40,603 nt of DNA from Blastocatellia bacterium UBA7656 (GTDB taxonomy: Bacteria; Acidobacteriota; Blastocatellia; UBA7656), in contig DLHY01000085.1 in NCBI GenBank assembly GCA_002483445.1, positions 1-40,603 on the forward strand, in the 5' to 3' direction. Below the pieces are notes generated by a model, which made no database searches, was not told the origin of the DNA, and saw only the letters and a program-made list of their open reading frames with translations. Each line of letters opens with the position of its first letter. Position 1 is the stretch's first letter. Of this stretch, positions 29,865-36,579 are shown one piece after another. Position numbers and translations under genes: made by a program.

Positions 29865-32645
29865 TCATCGGCCTCGCTTTTCTGATGATGCGAAGTTTCT
29901 TTTCAGGAAGAAGAACGCGACGAGCAACACTGACAAAGCAGCCAGACCCAGAATCCAGTAATACGAAGAGCCTTTGCCGATAGGCACATTTTCCTGTGAC
30001 TCGCCGATCAGGATGAAAGCGGCCCAGTATCGGGGAGCCGACGCTCTATCATCGTTGAGCAAATCAAGTTTCGCCGCTCGCAGGGCTTCAGCCTTCGACC
30101 GGCCCTCAGACAAGCGGCTATAGAAGGCTTCCATAAAGGTTGCGGTCCTTTCATCATTCACATTCCAGAGGCTTGCTACAACGGATTTCGCTCCGGCATG
30201 AAAGAAGGCCCTTGCCATTCCCTGCACCCCTTCTCCTGAAAGCGTCTGCCCGCGCGCCGTCCGGCAGGCTGACAGCACTACAAGGTCGCTCGCAAGCTTG
30301 AGGTGATAAATCTCTCGCGCCTGCAAAAAACCATCTTCTTCTTCAGTCGGAGCCAGAGCCAGAGCTGACCTTGCCGGAGCGCGACGGCTTATCAGCCCGT
30401 GCGTGGCAAAGTGGATCACTCGAAAGCGATCCAGTTGACCGGCCTTGATCAGTCTCTCGCTCGCTTCGCTTCCTGTATGGATTTCGCTCCCCGCCCCGAC
30501 GTAACGGCGAAGGGCTTTCGCTTCGGCGGCGGCGAATGGAATCGGCGCGATATGCAAACCTTCGTCATCAAACAAGGCCCGCGTTTGCGAAGCAGAATCT
30601 TTCGAGCCATCTTGCGCTTCGTTCGTGACGGGATTGGCCAGTATGAGCGAATCGACGCGATCACCGGCAGAAGATGCATGTTCTTCTGCGCGCAGTTGAG
30701 ACAGGACTGTTGCCGACGGAACGTAGGAGATGGCGAAATCCTCCACGAGAAACCTGCTCCCTCCCTCCTCTTTTCGGATCAGAGTTTCAAATGGCAAATA
30801 GTGCAGCACCCCATCCGGGACTATGACAAGATGATCTATATCAGGTCCGATTTCGCGGCGCAGAGGTTCCAAAAGCTCCGTGTAAAGCTGACTGCTCGTG
30901 TCGCGCCAGCCGTCTCCATCGTCCCTGCTCAGGATGTCTGCATATATGCGCGCGCGGGTTTCGAGAACGTCGGGCGACACATTGAGACGCATCGCGCGAA
31001 AAGTCCTCCCGGTCAGCACAAAAGCTATCACGGAGTTCCTGGCGATCAAGTAAGCCACAAGCGCCGTTCGCCCATTGAGAAGAGCGCGCGCTCCTTCGAG
31101 CGACAGGTTATCGGGATAACGCAATGTGGCGTAATGAGGGTTGCGCTGTTTGATTTCAACTATCAGGCGATCATACTGCTCTTCGGCCTGATTCAACTGC
31201 CTGAGTATCCGGTCGCGCTCTTCTTTGAGCGCGACCGTCTCAGCCATACGTTTTTGCAGATCGGTTATCAGCGCATCGATTTGCCTGCGGCGTTGGCGAA
31301 GGTCGGCATCGAGTTCCTGATCGAGGTCGAGTCGCGCTTCGGCCAGGGCATCGAGCATCGCGCGAGAACGGGCGCGTTCCAGCACATTGAATGCGCGAAC
31401 ATCATCTCCTCCTTCAGGGATTTTTTCATTTCGCTCTATGAGTGCTTCTATAAAGCCCCTGTAGGCCTGCCCGTGTTTTTCGATAAAGGTGGCGCGGTGT
31501 TGCCCGCTGGTGATACGGTCGCGAAAAGTTTCTATCCGCTCGACGGCTCTTTGATAATACTCGATGGCTCGGTCCAGATCGTCCTGCTTCCTGTAGGCGT
31601 GGGCCAGACAGACGTAATCGCTCCAGGACGGACGGGAATCTATCTCAGTGCGAAGTTCAGCCGCTTTCTGAAAATAACCGAGCGCGCGGACCGGATCGCT
31701 ATCGACATACAGCCAGCCCAGCCCCTGAAAGTTGTAAACCACGCCGCTTTTCCACCCGGCTCGCCGACAGATGGCCATAGAGCGAAGGCGCATCCTTATG
31801 GCATCTTCCACCCGTCCGACGCGGGCCATCGCATTGCTCAGGTACATCATCGTTTCGGCCTGGTGCGGAGGATGGAATCCTTCCCGCTCGGCGATTTCGA
31901 GCGCCTCAGTCAGATATTGGAGCGCGCGCCGAGGATCGTCCGTCTGTAGATAAAGTTCTCCAATGCGTCTGACCGATCCATGCAGAAGGTTGGCATCGCC
32001 GGTCTCGCGGGCTATCGACAACGACTCTTTGCACATCTCGAAGGCCAGATTGTATGCGCCCAGTGTCGCATAACCCATGCCTATATTCTCTATGGCCGAT
32101 CCCATCTGAGGCTTCGCATCGAGTTGCCGAAATATATCGAGAGATTCGTAAAGCGGCCCGAACGCCTCGTCGAGCCTGCCCAGGATTTTGAGGGTGATGC
32201 CTATGTCTTTGAGTGATACGGCTTCGCCCAGACGGTCACCTGTCTGGCGCATCAGGGAAAGCGATTGCTGAAAATAATCCAGGGCTTCTTTTTGCCGGTC
32301 GGTATAGAAGCAGATATTGCCTATCAGGTTGAGCGCCCGAGCTTCGAAGTGGAGGTCGCGCGAGTTTCGAGCAACGGAAAGTATGTGCCTGCTCAATCGC
32401 TCACCCTCTTCAAACTCTCCGCGACCGACGCGCCTTTTGGCGGTTTCATACTGTTGCTGCAATTCAGGCTGCGAGGCTGCTTTGCCCGATGCCTGTCCCG
32501 CAAACGGCGGCGCGCATATCACAAACAGAAACAGACAAACAAACGAGAGTCGAAAGTCTAAGGTCGGAAGTCCAAGGTTGAAAGTTTTGGTGCGACCTTC
32601 GTATTTCAGATTTTTGACCTTCGACATTTTCACTCTGTTGCCCAT
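29865..32645 (-). CDS. TPR-CHAT domain protein (caspase-like peptidase), exported and C-terminally anchored
   Basis: A 926-residue protein. Residues 1-47 contain a basic start and a hydrophobic signal segment (LSFVCLFLFVICAPPF). TPR repeats of about 40 residues span roughly 60-400, then a helical/coiled linker, then the CHAT peptidase domain (about 590-880). The His-Cys dyad is visible: His749 in HFATHG and Cys794 in LSACRTARG. SLWNVNDERTATFM and the APRYWAAFILIG close of the CHAT domain are present. A transmembrane helix follows at about 896-914 with a short basic tail. CHAT proteases are separase/caspase-like enzymes used in death and signalling pathways. The start at 32645 is seven bases after the anti-sigma stop. 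The first 40 codons include a heptamer array. Placement in the envelope is inferred. Confidence 0.88.
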   Translation of the reverse strand: MGNRVKMSKVKNLKYEGRTKTFNLGLPTLDFRLSFVCLFLFVICAPPFAGQASGKAASQPELQQQYETAKRRVGRGEFEEGERLSRHILSVARNSRDLHFEARALNLIGNICFYTDRQKEALDYFQQSLSLMRQTGDRLGEAVSLKDIGITLKILGRLDEAFGPLYESLDIFRQLDAKPQMGSAIENIGMGYATLGAYNLAFEMCKESLSIARETGDANLLHGSVRRIGELYLQTDDPRRALQYLTEALEIAEREGFHPPHQAETMMYLSNAMARVGRVEDAIRMRLRSMAICRRAGWKSGVVYNFQGLGWLYVDSDPVRALGYFQKAAELRTEIDSRPSWSDYVCLAHAYRKQDDLDRAIEYYQRAVERIETFRDRITSGQHRATFIEKHGQAYRGFIEALIERNEKIPEGGDDVRAFNVLERARSRAMLDALAEARLDLDQELDADLRQRRRQIDALITDLQKRMAETVALKEERDRILRQLNQAEEQYDRLIVEIKQRNPHYATLRYPDNLSLEGARALLNGRTALVAYLIARNSVIAFVLTGRTFRAMRLNVSPDVLETRARIYADILSRDDGDGWRDTSSQLYTELLEPLRREIGPDIDHLVIVPDGVLHYLPFETLIRKEEGGSRFLVEDFAISYVPSATVLSQLRAEEHASSAGDRVDSLILANPVTNEAQDGSKDSASQTRALFDDEGLHIAPIPFAAAEAKALRRYVGAGSEIHTGSEASERLIKAGQLDRFRVIHFATHGLISRRAPARSALALAPTEEEDGFLQAREIYHLKLASDLVVLSACRTARGQTLSGEGVQGMARAFFHAGAKSVVASLWNVNDERTATFMEAFYSRLSEGRSKAEALRAAKLDLLNDDRASAPRYWAAFILIGESQENVPIGKGSSYYWILGLAALSVLLVAFFFLKRNFASSEKRGR
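32545..32586. repeat. Degenerate heptamer array encoding the CHAT protein N-terminus
   Basis: Six seven-base units fit the pattern NRARGTY on the plus strand: GAGAGTC, GAAAGTC, TAAGGTC, GGAAGTC, CAAGGTT, GAAAGTT. Because 21 bases equal seven codons, the array is translated on the minus strand as part of the positively charged N-region just before the hydrophobic signal segment of the CHAT protein. A loosely inverted set (GACCTTC, near 32592-32617) follows. Confidence 0.75.
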
Positions 32646-32652
32646 CTATATG

Positions 32653-33354
32653 TCACTGCCTGCGCGCGTCAACGCTTATCGTGAACTGAAACACATCAGA
32701 GGGACGGCGCTCGATGCCTTCCTGGATCGTGATCTGCCAGTAATAAGGTTTGCCCGATTGCAGAGAGGCGCGAACCGTTTCGGGCAACGTGATGGAGGTG
32801 TCGGTGGTGGAAACGCTCTCCCAAACAGAGGTTGACTGAAAATCGTAGAGCGACACTTTGTAGCTTTCCGCCCGCTCGACGGCAGACCATTCGAGTTTCT
32901 GCGGGGCGTCGTCGAGCATGGCTTTGTCTGACGGATAGACATTGAGCCTTACTGAAGGGCCTCCACGCTCGTTTGGCTGAGGCACAGGGCCGGACCGCGT
33001 TGCCAGCCATAAGGTTAGCGGGGTTCCGATGGCGATAAAAATCATGGCGATTGCAGAGACGATGCGCCATCGCGGCCAGATAAATCGCTCTCTCGACTGT
33101 GAAGGCGGAGCGGCAGGCGTATGAGAGAGGGACTGCTCAAGCTGTAACTTCAGCGAGCTTAGGGCGCGATACTCGCGCGCGCAGGCCGAACACTCTATCA
33201 GGTGATCTGCCACGCCCTCGCGCCCGGCCTGATCCACGTCACCTGTCAGGATGCGCTCGAAGGTCTCTGCCGAGAGGCACTGCGCTGTCCGCTTTTCACG
33301 GCGAGCCAACTCCTGCTGATAGATTTTTCTGAATTCTTCTTCGATGAATTTCAT
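32653..33354 (-). CDS. Zinc-finger anti-sigma factor-like membrane protein
   Basis: A 233-residue protein. The N-terminal cytoplasmic part is a ZAS-type anti-sigma domain: Cys26 and HLIECSACAREY, giving His51-x3-Cys55-x2-Cys58, the zinc-binding pattern of RsrA/ChrR-like anti-sigma factors. A single membrane helix runs about residues 97-117 (VSAIAMIFIAIGTPLTLWLA). The exported C-terminal region (about 130-233) has a fibronectin-III-like pattern (APQKLEWSAVERAESYKV, then KPYYWQITI), possibly a sensor. It is between the ECF sigma gene (36 bases upstream) and the CHAT gene (seven bases downstream), so the three form one operon. It probably holds the sigma factor until a signal from the envelope releases it. 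Confidence 0.85.
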   Translation of the reverse strand: MKFIEEEFRKIYQQELARREKRTAQCLSAETFERILTGDVDQAGREGVADHLIECSACAREYRALSSLKLQLEQSLSHTPAAPPSQSRERFIWPRWRIVSAIAMIFIAIGTPLTLWLATRSGPVPQPNERGGPSVRLNVYPSDKAMLDDAPQKLEWSAVERAESYKVSLYDFQSTSVWESVSTTDTSITLPETVRASLQSGKPYYWQITIQEGIERRPSDVFQFTISVDARRQ

Positions 33355-33390
33355 GCGCGTTCCAGGTAGCGACAGACGATCGTCCGGCTC

Positions 33391-33945
33391 TCACTCGCAT
33401 TTGACGCCGGACAGTCGAAGATACTTTCGCAATGTCTTCAATCCCCGATAGAGAAGATTACGCGCTTTGGGTTCGCTCCATCCAAGTATCTCACCTATTT
33501 CACGGCTCGTCATCCCCCCAAGATAGAGCGACACCACACGGCGTCGAGAAGGTCGAAGCAGGGCCAGCGCCTCTTCGACCTTCTCGATCATCTGCTGCTG
33601 CTCGGCCATCTGATCGGGCAGCGCATCCTGGCTTGCGATCTGCAAAACCGGCTCCTCTTCGGTCTCCAGCGATTGCAGTTGTTCCTCGCGCCGGTCTTGC
33701 ACCTTTCGCATAGCATCTATCGTCGTCGTTACGGCTATTCTGTAAATATAAGACGGGAGATTGCGGATTTCCCTCTCACTTTCTATCGCCCGCCAAAGTT
33801 TCAGACGCGCTTCCTGCTCGATGTCATCGAACTCCAGCCCCATATCTTTGGGACAAATCTGGCTGATGGCATCGCGCAGGAACTTGCCATACTCCTCCAC
33901 GATTGCATCGAAGCGCGCCTCGGTCTCGGATACTTTTTTTGCCAT
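33391..33945 (-). CDS. ECF-type RNA polymerase sigma factor
   Basis: A 184-residue sigma-70 family factor lacking regions 1 and 3. Region 2 is seen at FDDIEQEARLKLWRAI with YIYRIAVTTTIDAMRK (about 45-80). A linker rich in Glu and Gln precedes region 4: LRPSRRRVVSLYLGGMTSREIGEILGWSEPKARNLLYRGLKTL (about 132-175), with a clear helix-turn-helix. ATG 33945 is preferred over a TTG at 33957. It directs core RNA polymerase to a set of stress promoters, and the anti-sigma factor encoded next is its likely partner. The promoter region upstream (33946-34100) is shared with the divergent dsrE genes; I cannot define a -35/-10 pair for it with confidence. Confidence 0.88.
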   Translation of the reverse strand: MAKKVSETEARFDAIVEEYGKFLRDAISQICPKDMGLEFDDIEQEARLKLWRAIESEREIRNLPSYIYRIAVTTTIDAMRKVQDRREEQLQSLETEEEPVLQIASQDALPDQMAEQQQMIEKVEEALALLRPSRRRVVSLYLGGMTSREIGEILGWSEPKARNLLYRGLKTLRKYLRLSGVKCE

Positions 33946-33997
33946 GCCAGATATCAAAAGTGAGAGTCTTTTTCCGTTTCAGCCGTCTTTGGTCTAC

Positions 33998-34020
33998 GGA
34001 GCGCGAGTGCTGCGCGCTCC
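33998..34020. promoter_or_regulatory. Perfect eight-pair palindrome between sigma and dsrE operons
   Basis: GGAGCGCG (33998-34005) and CGCGCTCC (34013-34020) are exact inverted copies around AGTGCTG. Neither strand has a U-tract after the stem, so a terminator is unlikely. It lies in the divergent gap between the sigma factor and the first DsrE gene. A TATAAC (34026-34031) follows and could be a -10 box for the dsrE genes. An operator or a 5' UTR hairpin is the better explanation; the binding protein is unknown. Confidence 0.5.
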
Positions 34021-34100
34021 CGGATTATAACGAAAGAACGGCTGGTTTGCTTCCAGGATTCTTTTGTTGAAAACGAATCTACGCAGAGGAGTAAATGATT

Positions 34101-34430
34101 ATGTCCAGTTATGTGCTGATCGAATCGCGTGACCCGTTCGAATCCCGCGATACCCAATTCGTTGTTGAAACGGCTGCCGAACTCAAGCGACGCGGCAATG
34201 ATGTGAAAGTGTTTCTGGTGCAGAACGGCGTCCTCGCCGCGCGCAAAAATGCGCGCAACTCGCACCTCCCCCGACTCGCCGAAGAAGGCGTCACCCTTCT
34301 CGCAGATGACTTCTCCCTCAGAGAGAGAGGCATACAGACAGGGGAACTGTTCTCAGACATAACCGAGTCGAGCATCGACGCGCTTGTGGATTTGCTGGTC
34401 GGGGAGAACACAAAGGTTATATGGCATTGA
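34101..34430 (+). CDS. DsrE family protein 1 (Cys-less)
   Basis: A 109-residue protein of the DsrE/DsrF/TusD-like fold: YVLIESRDPFESRDTQFVVETAAELKRRGNDVKVFLVQNGVL at the start and DALVDLLVGENTKVIWH at the end. The start ATG 34101 lies nine bases after AGAGGAG; the ATG at 34095 is too close to it. DsrE-like proteins often carry sulfane sulfur on a conserved Cys. This one has no Cys at all, so it could be a structural partner of the other two, as in the DsrEFH heterohexamer. It starts a three-gene dsrE cluster. Confidence 0.82.
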   Translation: MSSYVLIESRDPFESRDTQFVVETAAELKRRGNDVKVFLVQNGVLAARKNARNSHLPRLAEEGVTLLADDFSLRERGIQTGELFSDITESSIDALVDLLVGENTKVIWH

Positions 34431-34441
34431 TCGACTTTTAA

Positions 34442-34512
34442 GGAGTCGTTGATGTCGTTTTCAACGACTCCCTGAAATGACGAGAAACTGAAAACTGAAA
34501 ACTGAAAACTGT
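34442..34512. repeat. Dispersed hairpin element plus AAACTGA heptamer array, copy 2
   Basis: GGAGTCGTTGA (34442-34452) pairs perfectly with TCAACGACTCC (34461-34471) over an eight-base loop. Next come CTGAAATGA, a short link and four heptamers: AAACTGA three times and AAACTGT (34485-34512). The first 63 bases align without gaps to the element at 1108. The element sits directly upstream of the ribosome site of the second dsrE gene (GAGGAGG, 34519 onward). Confidence 0.88.
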
Positions 34513-34530
34513 TTTCCAGAGGAGGCAATT

Positions 34531-34938
34531 ATGTCAGAGAAGACTTTAACGCTGGCTCTTATGGACCCGCCTTATGAGTCGGCAAACTCTACGACGGCAT
34601 TTCGAATTATCTCTTCAGCTTTGAAGAAGGGGATTCACGTCAACGTGTTCGCTTACGAGGGAGCGGTGAATCTTGCAATGAAAGACCAGTCCCCACATCC
34701 GAATCCCGTCAAGGGAACGACAGTCGAAGAGGAAGACCATCCCACGACGAAGAACTTTATCAGTTCGCTCGTGGAGATTGGAAAAGACAGTCCCCTTCTC
34801 AACTGGGTCAATTGCGGATTGTGCGTAGACGAGCGCGGGGCCGCAAACGCGGTCGAGGGCGTTCGCCGCGGCGGGCCTGCGGATTTTCTCAAGATGGCCC
34901 TCGAATCGACCAACACTCTGGTCATTCCCACAAGGTAA
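34531..34938 (+). CDS. DsrE family protein 2 (with NCGLC motif)
   Basis: A 135-residue DsrE-family protein: TLALMDPPYESANSTTAFRIISSALKKGIHVNVFAYEGAVNLAM opens the fold. A long loop (about 55-75) precedes the conserved Cys pair in NWVNCGLCVDERGA (about residues 92-105), a position where DsrE/TusD proteins bear the sulfur-carrying Cys. The end is DFLKMALESTNTLVIPTR. It should bind or pass sulfane sulfur in the cytoplasm. GAGGAGG precedes the ATG. Separated by 38 bases from the third dsrE gene. Confidence 0.86.
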   Translation: MSEKTLTLALMDPPYESANSTTAFRIISSALKKGIHVNVFAYEGAVNLAMKDQSPHPNPVKGTTVEEEDHPTTKNFISSLVEIGKDSPLLNWVNCGLCVDERGAANAVEGVRRGGPADFLKMALESTNTLVIPTR

Positions 34939-34976
34939 AAAAACGAATTTCGATCAATCGAAAGAGGAGACAAGCC

Positions 34977-35354
34977 ATGAAGATATTGAACGTGGTCGAA
35001 TCGGCTTATCGCGGAACGCTCGAAGAGCAGGACGACACTATTTTGTGGTTGAGCCGCGCATTGAAAAATGCAGGCGCGCAACTGAGCGTCCTGCTTCGCG
35101 CTAACGCGGTCAATTACATAGTCAATCAGGAGTGTCCCACTCTCACAATAGGCAATGTGAGCATCAGCCATCCTGCCAGACCCACTGAGGACATAGCCCG
35201 TCTTCAGGAAAAAGGGGTGACGGTCTACGCGGTGCGCGATGACCTGGAAGAGCGCGGGATCAATCGAGCGAACTGCGCGGGCAGTGTCGAAATTATCGCA
35301 CGGGGCGACATAGCAGGACTTATGGAAGAACACGACCAGATATGGCACTGGTGA
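34977..35354 (+). CDS. DsrE family protein 3
   Basis: A 125-residue DsrE-like protein from ATG 34977 (AGAGGAG upstream at suitable spacing). KILNVVESAYRGTLEEQDDTILWLSRALKNAGAQLSVLLRANAVNYIV is typical of the first half; the second half, GINRANCAGSVEIIARGDIAGLMEEHDQIWHW, has a Cys in NRANCAG and ends in IWHW like the IWH of the first dsrE protein. The three genes in a row suggest a heteromeric sulfur-carrier complex similar in form to DsrEFH or TusBCD. No TusA or dsr reductase gene is in the window, so the sulfur donor and target are unknown. Confidence 0.84.
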   Translation: MKILNVVESAYRGTLEEQDDTILWLSRALKNAGAQLSVLLRANAVNYIVNQECPTLTIGNVSISHPARPTEDIARLQEKGVTVYAVRDDLEERGINRANCAGSVEIIARGDIAGLMEEHDQIWHW

Positions 35355-35390
35355 TGAGGCTTCCGTCTCAATGAGTAGATCGTTGATGTA

Positions 35391-35459
35391 CAACAGGCTG
35401 GCAGCCTGTTGACACACTGAAAGCATGATTATTTGGAAACCCGCAGGCTGGCAGCCTGC
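35391..35459. repeat. Two palindromes CAGGCTGGCAGCCTG
   Basis: The first palindrome lies at 35394-35408 and extends to CAACAGGCTG-G-CAGCCTGTTG (10-1-10, 35391-35411). The second is GCAGGCTG-G-CAGCCTGC at 35443-35459. They share the core with 19249-19263. They occupy the 128-base gap between the third dsrE gene and the beta-propeller gene. Transcribed, each would form a strong hairpin, but there is no U-tract. Confidence 0.85.
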
Positions 35460-35482
35460 TCTACCTGTTCGGAGGAAAAGGA

Positions 35483-36535
35483 ATGAAGCGAAACATCTCA
35501 CTTATCGCAATCTGTCTGCTTATCGCTATAGGTTCTCTGCCAAGCGGAAGCACAAAGGCTACTGACACGGATAACCTTTCCAGAGGGAAAATAGTCGTAG
35601 CCAATCGCGCGTCGGGTACGATCTCTGTCATCGACACTCACTCGGACGAGGTGACAGGCACTTATGCCCTGCCCGCCGGTCCCAACGCGCCTGAACCTAT
35701 GTATGTAGTCCAGTCGCGCAAGCGAGTATTCGTCGGCGACAGGGCCAACAAGCGTGTGGCCATATTCAATTCTCGCAGCTTCGCCCTCGAAGGCACTGTC
35801 GCAGCGGGCGCGGGAGTCTTTCACATGTGGGTCGACCCGCTCGACCGCCAGTTGTGGGTCAACAATGACATCGATAAGACCGCTACGGTCATCGATCCCA
35901 TCACGCTCGAAATCCTCGCGACAGTCCCGATGCCTGCGGATCTGGTTGCAATGGGAGGCAGACCTCACGATGTGATTTTAGATCCGCTGCTCGGACAATC
36001 TGCTTATGTCACGATGATCGGCTTCGCGGGTCCGAGTGACTTCGTTGTGAAGTTCAGCGCCCGGACGTTTCAGGAAGTGGGGCGCGCGGCGGTCGGCAAA
36101 GACCCGCACCTCTCGGCGGCCAGACAGAACAAGTTTCTCTATGTGCCTTGCCAGAACAGCCACGTCGTAATAGTGCTGAATCGCTTCACCATGGGAGAGG
36201 AAGCATCCATTCCTGTTCCGGGAGCGCACGGGGCGGGGATGGCAAACAATGGAAAAACTTTCTATACGACGAACCTGCCGGGGGGCGGAATCAATGGGTT
36301 GTTCACGATAGACACGCGGACTAACAGCGTGGTCGGCGCGAGTGTCGACACGCCGTTTGCAGCGCCTCACAACATCGCCCTCACTCCGAATGGTCGCAAA
36401 CTGTATGTGACACACTCGGCGGGAACATCGAACAAGGTGACTATCTACAAGCTGAGTGGAAACAATTCCGTTCCTGACCTTATCGGAGAAGCGACAGTAG
36501 GCTTCAACCCGTTCGGGCTGGCTTATGTGCAGTGA
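35483..36535 (+). CDS. Secreted YncE-like (YVTN) beta-propeller protein
   Basis: A 350-residue protein with a signal peptide (residues 1-26, ending KAT) and a propeller of repeated YVTN-type blades. Several ANRASGTISVIDTHSDEV-like segments repeat at about 45-residue intervals: VVANRASGTISVIDT, VFVGDRANKRVAIFN, LWVNNDIDKTATVID, FYTTNLPGGGINGLFTIDT and LYVTHSAGTSNKVTIY. Such propellers bind partners, metals or DNA in the periplasm, or act as scaffolds. GGAGG precedes the ATG. The PAP2-like gene follows after 44 bases and may belong to the same transcript. The specific function is unknown. Confidence 0.85.
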   Translation: MKRNISLIAICLLIAIGSLPSGSTKATDTDNLSRGKIVVANRASGTISVIDTHSDEVTGTYALPAGPNAPEPMYVVQSRKRVFVGDRANKRVAIFNSRSFALEGTVAAGAGVFHMWVDPLDRQLWVNNDIDKTATVIDPITLEILATVPMPADLVAMGGRPHDVILDPLLGQSAYVTMIGFAGPSDFVVKFSARTFQEVGRAAVGKDPHLSAARQNKFLYVPCQNSHVVIVLNRFTMGEEASIPVPGAHGAGMANNGKTFYTTNLPGGGINGLFTIDTRTNSVVGASVDTPFAAPHNIALTPNGRKLYVTHSAGTSNKVTIYKLSGNNSVPDLIGEATVGFNPFGLAYVQ

Positions 36536-36579
36536 TCTGGCGGTATCGAAACCGCGAACTATCACGAAGGAGAAAATTC

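Noticed and set aside
30399..31949. 516-codon plus-strand frame inside the CHAT gene
   Set aside because: It is the antisense of a well-supported coding region with TPR and CHAT motifs. Long antisense frames are common in GC-rich genes, and the translation shows no domain.
33998..34020. Terminator at the GGAGCGCG palindrome
   Set aside because: No U-tract follows on either strand, and the site lies in a divergent gap where a terminator is not needed.
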